DNA of 64,000 nucleotides from Phaseolus vulgaris (GCF_000499845.2 NC_023751.2:28898975-28962974), one strand, 5' to 3'; shown: positions 11,211 through 23,917, numbered from the stretch's first letter. Numbers and translations are program-made. The notes: generated by a model from the letters alone, not told the origin.

Positions 11211-12340
11211 CACTAAACCTTTACCATCAATTGTGTTCTTTGTATGGCGTATGTTCCACAATAAGTTAAAAGTTGTTGATAATTTCATATATAGAGGTAT
11301 TTATGTACCTAGACAAAGATTTGTTATGTGTGATCATATAGAAGAATCTACTAGCCATTTGTTCTTCATCTGTAAGGTGAAAAGCCAAATATGGAATATG
11401 TGTGACTCATGGCTTGGGGTAACACAAGTACATCACAACAATGCTAAATCTCATTATCTAGTAATTTTGTAGTCTATTTGAAACCTCATAAATGATATTA
11501 TTTTTAATAATAAAAAAATTAGATGCATTCAAGTGTTTATGATAGTTTAAATTACGTCTCGGGCTTAGATAACAAACAAATAGCCAAAAGCAGTATTCTC
11601 TTATTCTGATTGGTGTTTGTGCCCCTTTATGTGTATCAAATCTTGCTAACATCCATTTCATGCATAAAGTCTATATAATTGTTTAAGGATAACATATTTA
11701 TCAAGCTACCTAACCCAGATGAGTGTTTTGTAGGTATGACACTGATCTCCATCCATTAGCTTCCTGTTGTTAAGGTCTTGCCCCTATGCTCTAAAATCCA
11801 TATTTTTGGGGATTTTTTTGGTGATCTTGCCTTCAAGTTTAGTTTGCTATGCCATCTTCAGTTGTCTCGGGTGTTGGGTGTGGAGTTCATATTGTCCCTC
11901 TCTTTGTAGTTGTTGTTGCACAAGATGACTTAATTACTTTTTATGGAGAGCGTCTCCTCTATTTTAAGCAATATTACTACAATAGCAATAATCTTTTTTC
12001 ACTCCACCATGATTTCCATATAGAACTTTGGTACAAAATGTTTTAGAGGTATAGCATTTGTAGGCGGCTGAACATGTGGATTGATATGTTAGTACTGGGT
12101 AGGAAAATTTTCTTTTAGTTGTGATATCTTTTATTTGAAGAGTTTTCTGAATGATATACAAGTTTTCTACAAGGTATCTTTTGGTTTGGGGATTTTGTTT
12201 CTATTGTGGCCTTTGAGTGTAGTCCAACTTTTAGATGTATAATATGTTGGGCTTAAATAACATTTAGATGGATCTAACTTTTGTATATGGGTTGAAACAC
12301 CACTTGTGTTTTTTTAATTCATTATTGTGGATAAAAAAAC
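11211..12340 (+). pseudogene. LINE (L1-type) ORF2 C-terminus and 3' end, downstream piece
   Basis: This continues the LINE interrupted at 4838. The + frame reads SIVFFVWRMFHNKL, then CDHIEESTSHLFFICK and IWNMCDSWLG, the zf-RVT domain of plant LINE ORF2 with its Cys/His pattern. After a stop at 11470 it is frame-shifted (WNLINDIIFNNKK-like, then YSDWCLCPF). The last part is untranslated and ends in GGTTGAAACACCACTTGTGTTTT and an A-rich tail near 12330-12340, as plant L1 elements do. Removing the copia element and one CACTA copy restores continuity of the reading frame across the junction. The whole is a dead copy. Confidence 0.78.
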
Positions 12341-12390
12341 TTATAACTTTTGACCTAATGATAAGCACTCGATCCAATAAAAAATGTTTA

Positions 12391-13330
12391 ATGTTAGGAA
12401 TTCAAGTATGAGTTTGAGTTTCAGATATAGTAGAAATGAGAAAGTTGAACAACATATAAGGAAAAAGACACAAAAACTTATTATCTTAAGGTTTTGGGTA
12501 GGAGGTTTGGTGTAGTGTCTTATATAAGTTTATTTATGACTTGTTGGTGTCCGATCTCCTTGGTGTATTTCACCCCTAGAAAGATCCAACATTGGTATTA
12601 GATCCAGTATTGTCGTAATGGTCAACTCAAAGAGTGAGTGAAGAATCATAGGTTTATGAATTTCCTTCTATTGAAAGCCTACGTGTTCCAGGCAAGCCTG
12701 TCCCATTAAGATAAATGGAGGTAAAAGTAAAGGTCAAAGTTGAGGGCAAAATGTGGAAGAGACTCGCACTTTATGGGGAGATTGATAGGAATCCAAGTGC
12801 GAGTTTGAGTCTCACATTGCTTAGAAACGAGAAATTTGAGCAATATGTAAGGAAAAAAGATGCACAAACTTAATGTCTTAAGATTTTGGATTGGAGGTAG
12901 TGTCATGTCTCTTAGATGAGTTTGCTTATGACTCATTAGAACTGAATTTCTCTCTCGTGTATCTTCTCTCAAAAGATCCAAGTGGTATTAAAGTTAATGA
13001 TTTATCTTAGTGACTAATTCATAAAAGTACACAAAGTGACTAAAGAATCCAAAGTTTGTGTGTCCCATTAAGATAAATGACACTACAAGTAAATGTTGGG
13101 AGTATTCCAATGTAAAAATAACTCACTTAAAAAGAAGATTTTTAGAAATTCACGTGTTAGTTTAAGACCCACATTGAGTAGAAATGAGCAAGTTGAACAA
13201 CATAGAAAAAAAAAAGACTCAAAAACATATTACCATAAGATTTTTGGTAGGAGATAATATCATAGTATCTTATATGTATTTGTTCATAATTCATTAAACA
13301 ATAATAAATTAATCTATTAGATTATTTTAT
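12391..13330 (+). repeat. Tandem TRIM-like array (three LTR-like units, two primer-site-bearing spacers)
   Basis: Three diverged copies of a ~200-bp unit start near 12391 (TGTTAGGAATTC), 12783 (TGATAGGAATCC) and 13140. They share GAGTTTGAGTYTCA, TAGAAAYGAGAAA, GTTGAACAACATA and AAGATCCAA. The first two end in GATCCAAC/GATCCAAG and are followed at once by TTGGTATTAGATCC and GTGGTATTAAAG, decayed forms of the TGGTATCAGAGC primer site. Both spacers contain GTCCCATTAAGATAAATG. LTR, primer site, short non-coding interior and LTR is the make-up of terminal-repeat retrotransposons in miniature (TRIM). There is no coding sequence. The third unit fades at about 13330. Confidence 0.6.
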
Positions 13331-16300
13331 TATTATTTAATTACTTTATAATACATGCGTTTTTTTTAATAAATAACACACATTATCTTATACCAAAAAT
13401 AAATAAATTGTCATAAGTAATAAGTAAGAAAACTGTTCATTCTTCCTCTTCATTCTGAACTTCCTATTTTTCTTTTTTTCACTAATATGCCAAGGTATAA
13501 AAGTTAAACAGAGTTAATCAATAGATGAATTTAAACACTCCCATATTCTTACCAAACTAATTAAGAAGTCATATTTTATCTAGTATGTGAGCAAAACTTT
13601 TAACTAAGTGTCATATTATTTCACTTAACTCCCATTAACATTTTTAAACAGAAAAACTAACATCCCAATAGAATTATAATTAAAGAATCCATGAGTATGA
13701 ATTTGGATTCTGAAAAAGAACATTATAAGAAGAGTGGTGTTTGTTTGAGGATTGCAATATTTGCATGGCATGGCATTGGGGAAAGGAAACAGAAAGGAAA
13801 AAAACAAGAGATTGAGACAAAGAAGGGTCCCAGTGTTGTGGAGACATGTGTGTGGTAATAATCCCTATTGCCTAATGGGCAATCAAACGTGTTTGTTTGG
13901 TAGGACTAGGCTGTAACTAATGGCAACTGTCCAACAAAACCATCATCACATCACATGACTTTTGTCCCTTCCGCACCCTCCCAAACAAGGTACAATCCGT
14001 ACTGTTCCGTGATACCCGCTTCTAACGTTTCTTTTACCCACATTCTCTTTTCTCTATCTGTCAAATAATACTTTTATACATTTCTTTTAATCTCCCTTAT
14101 TTTAAAATATCAAATACTGCTAAACAAAATTTTACTTTATTTTTTTACTGCTAAAGTTAAATTGTACCTCTTGTTAAGTTTTTTTTTTATTCTCAATAAT
14201 CAAAATATAAATTAATTCATAATATAGTATACTAGTATTGACAGACAACCATATTCTTAAATACAAGTATTTCTATCATTGATAATAATGTTTGACTTGA
14301 TCCAAACACACATATGAACTTTTCTAACCAAACTTTATCACAATTTTTAAAGAATATAAATGTTCATGGTTAGTTAGCAAGTCTTTAAATAAGAATTGAG
14401 AAAAGGTAGATTTTTCTTTTTTAAAAAAATAGTTAAAGAAATGAGAAACGAACACATGGGAACTTGCACACTTATGTTCCACAACTTAGTTAATTCAATT
14501 CATTTGAAGGAACAGTAACAAAACCTATTTTTAAGTTTAAATTAGAAAACACCATTGTGTATAGTGGAATATTTTAGAGCTTGAAATTAAGAAATAAAAA
14601 ATATAAAAAAAATATATAAAAAAATACTCTAATGACGAAACAAAATGTTTCACTTCCTACTCTCTTTGAAAAGAGTTTGCATGAAAATATGTATCAATTT
14701 AAAGAGTTGTTGAATATGTGAAACTCATTTTGTTCTTGGAATTTTTTTATTTGTGAAATATTTTCATGGTTTGATATTAATGATGAAAACAATGACCTAA
14801 TTAATTATTTGAAAATTTTGAAAAATAGATGTAACTCCATCCAAACTATACCTTTACTTGAGTAGAATAACATAGATATTTACAAATTGCAAAATGTAGT
14901 CTTGTTTAAGCAAGTAAGATTACTATTGTAATAAAATCATAACTACACACCTAAAATTTAAACTCAAAATTTGAAACAATCTCACTCTAATTAAGTAGGA
15001 ACCTATAGTTATAAAAATTATTTGTTGTCACCAAAATAGGTTATTCATTTGGAAAGAGAACCATACCAGACGGTGGATTCTTAACTGTTTTTTTTTTTTA
15101 ACTTTTATATAAAAATAAAAAAAACTTTTAAATTTGAATTATTTTAGTACTTAATGATTAGATGAATCATGGATTGTGTAGTGCACATGTGAGCCCCTTG
15201 CAGAGATATGCTTGTCTCAATGTAACTTGTTGATTAACTTCTTCTTGTCGTGTGACCCACTTCAAAATTTTTAAAACATTTTTCTTTTATATTCTTCAAA
15301 ATGAACTGATAAATAAAATATTTTCACAATTAAGAACAAAATAATTGACGTTGCATTAGAAATGAGAACATTAGTTTTTTGTTTTTTTTTTACAATTTAA
15401 TGTTGTTGTTATTATGGAAGGTAGAAAGTAGAAGAGAATAAAATCATTTTATTTTAATTATAAGTTACTGATAAAAAATACTGTTACGTTTTATTTATGT
15501 GTTGAGAAGTTTTCATAGAATTCTTGTATCTTTGGTTATAAATAGCGTTTACAATTTCTTATTAATTTCGTAATAAATTCTCTCTTTTTTTCAGCTAACT
15601 AATAATTTCATATTTATTGCATTTAAAGCTAAGTGGGAAATGGAGAAGTAGGTAAGAATATGATATAAATTCTCATTGTTCATCAATGTGACTTTGAATT
15701 ATCTCTAACATCACTTTCTTCACTTAACGGATAATCTTTCCTAAGAAAATTCAATTAGTATTAGTGAAATTTAAATAAAATTATCACTTAATTTATTTGT
15801 TAAGTTTAGTTATGTCAAACTTCTTTATTAAAAAGATAAAATATTAAATACTTATTTAGAGATAGTTTTGGTAATATATTTACAATACTTTATTGTAAAT
15901 TAAGGTTTCTAATAACCTTACAAGTCAAATAGATTTTTAAAAGTTTGAGTTAGGTATTCATATAATTAAGGTAACTAGATTAAGTCTGACTTTAAGTTTA
16001 AAAAACTTATTATGTTTAAAGGCTTAACTATGGTTAAATATTGTCCTTTTCTTGCCCAATAAATTGTGTCCTTTTCCCTCTTAATGATGATGTGTTTTGT
16101 GTAGGGTTTTAGTTAACGATAATAAGAGATTATTAATACTTGAACTTGTGGGACATCGTCAATTTAGTCTTTAAAGGAAAAAAAAAATACAATTGAATCT
16201 CTAAATATGTAAAATAATAAAAATAAATTTCAGGATATCATAGCTAAAAGACAGTATTGTCTTTGAGTTTTATTAAATTAGTTCTTAAAATTGTAATTAA

Positions 16301-17280
16301 ATAACAAAATTTTATCCGAAATTTAATATCACGGAAACTTAATATCAAAATGTAATGGTAAGATATTTAACATTTCAAAGATTAAAATATATTTTTTATT
16401 ATTACCGAAAGTGCACAGTATAAATTGCTTAGGATAAGGCCTAATCCTTTTAATGATTTTTTTTAAAATTATTTCTTCTATTATCATTCTTTCTCAAAAA
16501 AATATTTCATGAACAGAATAGAAGTTATTGAATTCTAAAACATCTTACCTTATTTTATTTTTAGTAAGTGTTTTTTTACTTTGAAAATCTATTGATTTTT
16601 TAGTGTTTGGACTATTTTTTATTTGATCAATTAAAAAATTTATTACATAGATAAATTGATTTTTTTGGTAATGTTTTCTATTGTTTGGTTATATTGCACA
16701 AGGTTTCTTAGACTTTGGTGTCATCTTGTTTTTTTTTTAGAAATTACTTAAAGTGTATGTTAAAAGGGGAATTAGTGAAGTTACTTTATTTTAGTTGATT
16801 TCGAATTTTTGGTATGGAGTTGTATCTTTAGTTGTAATTTTTTTTAGAATATGTAAAAAATACAAGAAGAAAGAGTTGAATCTATATTTAAAATTTTTGA
16901 TTTTTTCTTGCAAAGATTCATCATGATAAACATTAAGAGACAAAGTTTAATGTTATTTTTCTTAAGTCAGATGCAAGTTCAACAAAACAAACACAATGTT
17001 AAAAATTTATTTTTAAAAACATGTTTTAACAAAACTTCTCCTTACTTTAGTTGCAAATAAATAACATTCAATAAAAATAAGAGATAAAGAGAATTACACA
17101 CATGATTTTTAGTTCATCTGAAACACAAAGACTACATCGAATTCTTTATAAACCTAATGAAGTTTTCATTAATGCACACTACTCTTGTAAGATACAAGTA
17201 TTACTTAGACCCAATCACTTCTAGCTAAACTACAAGTATTACTTGGACATGGTATGTTTGGGCACAATTACCTTTAGCTA
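13331..17280. other. AT-rich intergenic DNA without recognisable genes
   Basis: Open frames here are short and low-complexity. The part at about 13690-14060 is less AT-rich, with longer non-repetitive stretches than its surroundings, and may be an old regulatory or transcribed segment; I see no coding pattern in it. I found no tRNA-like B box (GGTTCGAATCC type). Confidence 0.45.
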
Positions 17281-17630
17281 AACTTGAGTATTATTTGGAT
17301 CAAACGACTCTTGGCTAAAACACTTTGATAAACAAAAGGTTGTGATCTAAAAGATCACAAATTTTCTCACTAAAATTGATTAATATCCTAAAATAGATAC
17401 AAGTTTAAAAACACTCTTCTAGTTAGCTATGAACACAATTAATGTTCTTCCTTAGACACTATATTGTTTGGACTCAACCACTCTTGACTAAAACACTTTG
17501 AAAAACAAAGATTGTGATATAAAAGTTCACATAGTTTTTCTCACCAAAAGAGATTAATGTCCTAAAATAGATTCAAGTTTAAGAACACTCTTCTAGTTAG
17601 TTATGAACGCAAATAATGTTCTTTCTCACA
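17281..17630. repeat. 173-bp tandem duplication
   Basis: Two copies share CACTTTGA/AACAAA (17321 and 17494), TTGTGATMTAAAAG, CCTAAAATAGATWCAAGTTTAA and ACACTCTTCTAGTTAG, giving a period of about 173 bp. A half-related piece with ACAAGTATTACTT at 17205 and 17231 precedes them. It is non-coding. Confidence 0.72.
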
Positions 17631-19501
17631 CATAAAAGGCTTAGGATTGCTGCAACCTTTATTCTTCACAAAAATATTCTTTATAGAGTTGAGAAGAAAA
17701 AAGTTGTTGCAAATCCTTTTGGAGTCGTTGTAAAGTTTACAAGCCTTTCATCTTCTTTGGTTATCGTCTAACCATGTTTAAGTATGTAGACACACTAAAT
17801 GCTCTTCAAGAAACATTGAATGCATGTGGCCTCTTTACACAACTTCTCTAATACACAACATGATTTATCAAGTATAGGCAAGTAGCTTCTTCCCTTTTCA
17901 ACGAAATGCATAGGGCTTGATATAGTTTGATGACCTTGCAACTCTAACATTTTGTCTTTTCAGAAAATTTGTTTGTGTGAAGCTACTTTAAGCATATTTT
18001 TTAGGATATTTTGATGTAGACATTTTCATTGTAAAAAATAATCTTAGTTAAGGATGATTGAAAGTTTCCCACTCAATATGAGAAAAAAAACCATGACCAA
18101 CTTTTAAAAAAATAAAAGTGGTGGAGTGAATTGAAAAATAATTTCTACAAACAATGATAAAAAAAATCCTCAATACACATCAATAAAAAAAATAATCTAG
18201 CTAACTTGATTTATAAGAAACAACCACAACTAAAAAATAAACTTAGTTGACATTATATTTCAAAGTGTAAAATAAGTCATAGAAACCTCTATTAACTCTC
18301 ACGACCTGATATCATTTTTTACATGAGTCCAATAAATAATAAAAAGTAGAATAATATCATTTTCTACATGAGTCCAATAAATAATAAAAAGTAGAATAAT
18401 CATTTTACAAGCATCACGAATTCAATATAATTCATCATTATACAACACATGATATTACCTCTTTGATATTATGTCTACATCACATAATCAACCATCAATT
18501 TATATCAACTTACATTCACAACTAATATTTTTTTTATACAACTATATAGAATAATCATAGTTATTTAATTAAAGAAACACATTTTTAAAACCAAAGTAGT
18601 TTTTTTTTTTTAAAAAAAAATAGCTTGAGTTAAATTTAAGCATATATTGTCTTTGCTTGATTAATACAATTCCCGCTTAAACAAAAACTGAGTCGATAGA
18701 AAGTCTATTTTATCGTTTAATTTTCGCTTGAGTGATATATTACACATTTATGCAAGAACTATGCTATAAAAGCAAGATATGTATCGTTTAAGAAAAAAAA
18801 TTATGTACAGAGCAAAACCAACTTAGTGTCTTAACTTTGCTTGAGTAGTGTATGTCTCGCTTAAAAAAATTCTTGTACAATTTGAGTATTCAATACATAC
18901 CAATTTATCCTATATTTCATGTTCCATTATTTCAACCTAATTTAATAAAACAAAATAGTTCATCAACTATTCAAATCAAATATCTATTTCAAAGAAAAAT
19001 AACAAAAATCAACAATAGTTTCTCAAGTTTCGAACCTAATCAAAACTTTACTTGTGTTATAATCTATTCTTTCGTCAATAAAAAATTCATCCACATTTAT
19101 TCAACCTTTCAAAACAACCTTCACAATATCAATTCATAATTAAAATGTCCAAAAATATCACACCCTTATTTTACATTTCCACAAACAAAAAAAATCCAAC
19201 AATTCATATAAAATATATCATTCCTAAATGAATCAATGTATAAATGTGACCAAGTCTTATCATGTAAATCAGATCTTCTACTCTAAGGTTCTATCAAAGT
19301 CTATTTAACTTTCCTTACCTAAAATTATAGCTATTTCAAAAAAAATAAAAAAAATTAGACTATCACCTTCAACATTGAACCAAATATATATTACTATCAC
19401 TTTAGACTAGCAAAAATTATCTTTTCCCATCAAATCCTACATGCAAACATATATTCTTAAACATAAAACGTAATTATATACAAACAATAAAAAAAAGTTT
19501 A
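17631..19501. other. AT-rich intergenic DNA
   Basis: A 45-bp tandem duplication lies at about 18311-18402 (ACATGAGTCCAATAAATAAT at 18321 and 18366). The 95-codon frame at 18852-19139 is rich in N, I, F, K and Y and looks like chance translation of AT-rich DNA. Nothing else is recognised. Confidence 0.5.
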
Positions 19502-19506
19502 ATTAT

Positions 19507-19768
19507 TGAAAGAATATTTTCTGTTTTATTCAATCTGTCTTTCATCTATAGCAATGATACATATATATAACCATAGCATTAGAACCGTACAGAACCGTAC
19601 AAATTCTTTTTCTAACATAACATCTGTAATTAAGACTAATTATAGACCCATTAATAGATTAATAGTGATTATATTCCTATAATTAAGTCTAATTATAGAC
19701 TCATTAATAGTGATTATATTCCTGTAATTAAGTCTAATTAAGTCTAATAATGATTTTGTCCGGTAATA
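19507..19768 (-). repeat. 3' LTR of copia copy B
   Basis: It runs from TGAAAGAAT to CCGGTAATA in + orientation. In element orientation it starts TATTACCGG, so the usual terminal TG is TA. Compared with the other LTR it has an extra GAACCGTAC copy and about 18 extra bases around 19615-19660, and only a few substitutions. Confidence 0.88.
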
Positions 19769-19773
19769 TCCCC

Positions 19774-22674
19774 TCAAGTTGGAGCATGTAAGTCTTGAAT
19801 GCCCAACTTGACCAAGATGGCTCCAAACTTTTTAGCACCGAGAGCTGTGGTGAAAAGGTCAGCTAGTTGTGTATGTGTGGGCACATAGGATGGAAGAAGG
19901 CGCTTGTGAATGATTTCATCTCGAACAAGGTGGCAGTCAACTTCAATGTGTTTGGTGCGTTCGTGGAAGACCGGGTTTTTAGCAATGTGAAGTGCTGTTT
20001 GACTATCACAATAAAGACGAATTGGGTCAGGATGAGGAACATGTAGAGAAGCGAGAATGTCTTTAATCCACTTTAATTCTCGGGTGGTCTTAGCCATTGA
20101 TCGATATTCAGCCTCAGCAGAGGAGGCAGAAACCGTTTGTTGTTTCTGGGTTTTCCAAGAGATTGGGGAAGTGCCGAGTTGAATAAACCATCCGGTGAGA
20201 GATTTCCGTGTCAGTGGACAACTTGCCCAATCAGAATCACACCACCCAAAGAGTTGTAAGTTGTTCTCTCGAGGTAGGAGTATTCCTTGTCCAGGATGCC
20301 CCTTTAAATATCGAACAACACGAAGAGCAGCTTGCCAATGCTTGGAGCGTGGATTTTGCATAAATTGAGATAAAGCTTGGACACTGTAGGCAAGGTCAAG
20401 TCGAGTGAAACACAGATAAATTAACCTCCCAACAAGTCTACGATAAGTAGCCGGGTCAGAAAGAAAAGAACCAGTAGCGGAGCTCAATTTGTGATTTTCT
20501 TCACATGGTGTAGTGGCGGGCTTCGCACCCAACAATCCGACTTCAGTAATGATATCTAAGGCATATTTCCTCTGACAAAGGAAGATTCCGTTGGGGGAGC
20601 GAGCAACTTCAACCCCCAGGAAGTACTTGAGGCGACCTAAATCTTTCATATGAAAGCATTGATTTAAGTAGCCTTTAAAACATTGGATGGCAGTACCATT
20701 ATTCCCTGCAATCACAAGATCATCAACGTAGACTAGCACAACCAACTGTATGTCATTATTATTGAGAGTAAACAGGGAATGATCCTTCGGGGATTGTTGG
20801 AAGCCGTAACGAGTGAGAGAAGAAGATAGTTTAGCAAACCAACACCTGGGGGCCTGTCGGAGGCCATATAGAGACTTTTGAAGCTTGCACACTGCCCCTG
20901 GTTGAGATTCTTGGAAGCCAGGAGGGAGTTTCATATAAACCTCATCATCAAGATCACCATGGAGAAACGCATTGTGAACGTCCATCTGATGAAGCTCCCA
21001 ATCTTTTGCGGCTGCTACTGCTAGAGTTGTGCGAATGGTTACCGTCTTTACGACAGGAGAAAACGTCTCGTTGTAATCCAAACCCTCCACTTGATGATTG
21101 CCTAGAATTACCAATCGAGCCTTGAATCTTTCAATTGTTCCATCCGAGTTGTATTTGATTTTGTAGATCCATTTACACCCAAGTGCCTTCTTTCCAGGAG
21201 GGAGAGCGGCGAGTTTCCAGGTGTCATTGAGTTCGAGAGCATGAATCTCCTGTGCCATAGCATCACGCCACTGGGGTTCTCGGACCGCTTGAGAAAAGAA
21301 CAGGGGTTCCTGCTCGGTGTGTAAAGAGGCAAGAAAACTTTGATGATGTTTAGAAAAGGAATCACAATTCACAAAATCATGTATAGGATATGAAACACCT
21401 GAGGATTCTGTTGAAGGAGGTGACGGAACAGAGGGGCTTGACGGTATCGTGGTGGCTGCGACAAAATCGCGTAACCGTACGGAAGGCAGCTTCGCGCGAT
21501 GCCCTCGCCCAAGGGGAACCGCGGCCGTCAGCGGTGGTGAAGAAACCGACGGCGCCGTCTCCGTCGAACGCGGCGGTGGATCCGCGGGTAGCGTCGAGGC
21601 TTCTATACACGGATCGGAGTCGTTGATAGTGTGGTCGAAGTCATCTGTGAGGGTAGCATCCTCCTTGGCTGGGATGGGAGATGCAATGGGTTGGTTGACG
21701 ATGCATTCATCTAGGTTTGAGGAGGCAACTTCATGAAGAAAATGTGGGTCCGTTCCAGTTTCTAAAGAGTTGGCAATAATTGGGTTTTGCAATGGTGGTG
21801 CAGTGTCCATCTTTTTGGTTTCAAAATATGGAAATTTATTTTCGAAAAAATGTACATCACGAGAGACAAAGAAAGTTTCTGTTTCCAAATCAAATAATTT
21901 CCATCCTTTTTGGCCATATGGATACCCGACAAACACACATTTTAGGCTACGACTATCAAATTTATCCCGCTGTCTATTTTGATTATGAGCATAACATAAT
22001 GAACCAAATACTCGTAAGTGCGCGTAACTGGGTACACATCCATGGATCACTTCATAAGGGGTTTTTCCTTTTAGAATGGAGGATGGTGTGAGATTGATTA
22101 AGTAGCCTGCAGTCAAAACGCATTCCCCCCAAAATTTAACGGGAAGATTGCCTTGAAACCGTAATGACCGAGCAACATTCAGAATATGCCGATGCTTGCG
22201 TTCGATGCGTCCATTTTGTTGCGGGGTCCCGACACAGGAAGTTTGGTGAAGGATACCTTGTTGAATGAAATATTGTTTTAGACACATGAATTCGGTTCCA
22301 TTGTCAGAGCGAACCATTTTAACACATTTGTTGTATTGCCTCTCAACGAGTGTGAAATTTTTTTTCAAAGTCACTGATACCTCTGTTTTTTCTTTTAACA
22401 AATAGATCCAAACTGCTCGTGAACAATCATCCACAATTGTCAAAAAATATGAAGCACCACAGGATGAAGGAGTTTTATAAGGACCCCATAAGTCACAATG
22501 AATTAAATCAAAAATATTCAAAGCTTGATGCGCACTTAAGAAAAACTTATCTCTCGTTTGTTTCGATTTTTCACAAACTTCACAAACTTTATTCAACTCA
22601 TCACGAGTACATTTCCCACTTATATCAGGAAGCATTTGCACAATCTTAAATGACGAATGTCCTAATCTTTGGTG
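19774..22674 (-). pseudogene. Copia copy B pol: integrase, reverse transcriptase, RNase H
   Basis: A single open frame of about 965 codons follows the TGA at 22677-22675. The integrase has CEVCEKSKQ, LIHCDLWGPY, FLTIVDDCSRAVW, MVRSDNGTEF and GTPQQNGRIERKH, giving the D-D-E catalytic set. A proline/serine-rich linker follows. The RT has GCKWIYKIKYNSDG, KARLVILGN, MDVHNAFLHGDL, KSLYGLRQAPRCWF and the catalytic LVYVDDLVIAG. RNase H has GWCDSDWASCP, ISWKTQKQQTVS, SSAEAEYRS and YCDSQTALHIAKNP. The frame ends at a normal C-terminal stop at 19774. All catalytic motifs are present. The upstream stop, not damage here, makes it a pseudogene. It would copy element RNA into cDNA and insert it. Confidence 0.9.
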
Positions 22675-22772
22675 TCAAAGTGCTAGTTGATTTTCCATCT
22701 TGACATGACATGCTTGAGTCTTCCGTACCCCACGATACCAATAAAGCCCATCTTTCCGTTCACCTGCTCCAA

Positions 22773-23541
22773 TCAGCGTCCTCGAAGTGCGGTCCTGTAT
22801 AATACACAATTTATTACAACACAATTTTCTTCATCCGTCAATTGAGGTACTGAAAGTAAATTGCATTTTAATTTGGGAACATAAAGGACATTTTTCAATT
22901 CAAGTCCTTCTTCAAGAGTCACTGTTCCCTGTTCGCAAGCTAGAACACGTTCACCATCGGGTAACCCTACGGGACACCCTTGTATAGTTTTCACTCAAAT
23001 TTTCCAGTGACCCGGTCATATGGTTTGATGCCCCACTGTCAATAATCCACAAATCCCAAATGCTCTTACCAGTCATTTTCTCTGATTCATTTGATTTTTG
23101 TTTGCTGATCATATCAACCAGTAGCTTCCATTGTTCATTGGTCAGACCTGCCATCTCAAGTTTCTTGTCGTCATTGTTGGCTTGACTGTTGCTTCCACTA
23201 GCGTGTGCCACATTTGCACGTGTCGGGTTACCTTTGTTTCGCATCCCTTGGCGTCCCCTGCCGTTCCATTTGCCTTCACTTTTTGGTCTGTCACCCCACC
23301 ATTCGGGATATCCGATCAATTGGAAGCATCCCTTCATGTCGTGACCATTTTTACCGCAATGACTGCACGTCATTAATTTTTCTACCATATCTCCACGCCC
23401 TTTTTCTTTGTAGTTGGCCTGCATCGCGAGACCCACGACCAACCCCCTTTCTTCCGTTGATTTGGCCATCATTCTCACTCTTTCTTCTTGTACCAACATA
23501 GCATATACGCGGTTCAGAGACGGCAATGGGTCTGAGGCCAA
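22773..23541 (-). pseudogene. Copia copy B: gag zinc knuckle and aspartic protease
   Basis: The frame 23541-22951 carries a CCHC knuckle CSHCGKNGHDMKGC followed by a basic RNA-binding stretch. The protease active site WIIDSGASNHMTG lies near residues 165-178, with the expected D-S-G-A. After RVTRW the frame shifts by one. 22994-22773 then continues the protease with GLPDGERV, LKNVLYVPKLKCNLLSVPQL, the segment before the pre-integrase domain. The protease cuts the Gag-Pol polyprotein. The single frameshift and the stop at 22675 would prevent a full polyprotein. Confidence 0.85.
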
Positions 23542-23917
23542 AATGTGCTTGCGTCATCCAACCCCGTAAGGAGTTGATGAACCTTCTCCTCCTCCCTTCG
23601 TTTTTCCAACTGAGCACCAATCTCACACTTGCATCCACCACACCTACAAGATGGAATTTTGTCACTGTTAGCATCCCAAAGGACCTTCAATTTTCCAAAG
23701 TAAGTTGCCACCACCATTCCCTCCTGCTTGCATCTTGACAAGTCCGACCTTAGTTGTTGAATTCTAGGTCCATTCACGACCGAGAATCTTTCTTTAATGT
23801 CTTCCCACAAGTTATGTGCAGTCTCGCGTTGAGATCATATGGCGAGTAGGTCTTCTTAGCACCTCCTCCTTCGTGCTCTGCTTTGTTGGCATTATTCTTT
23901 TCTGGTGCATCTGCCAT
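23514..23917 (-). pseudogene. Copia copy B: gag N-terminal part, with internal deletion
   Basis: A start ATG lies at 23917-23915, followed by MADAPEKNNANKAEH and TYSPYDLNAR. The frame then breaks. In another frame 23820-23514 carries the later UBN2/gag domain: LWEDIKERFSVVNGPRI, SDLSRCKQ, TYFGKLKVLWD, and QLLTGLDDA. In complete members a large part of the gag core normally lies between these two blocks, so a deletion of a few hundred bases with a frameshift near 23820 is inferred. Confidence 0.72.

Noticed and set aside
12392..13330. Possible SINE or tRNA-derived repeat
   Set aside because: The primer-site remnant directly after each unit and the LTR-like ends fit a TRIM better; no A/B boxes were found.
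18852..19139. 95-codon + frame
   Set aside because: Composition (N, I, F, K, Y) is that of translated AT-rich DNA; no domain or neighbour supports it.
21377..22091. Overlapping + and - open frames of 70-103 codons
   Set aside because: They are shadows of the copia copy B pol frame on the other strand or in other frames.
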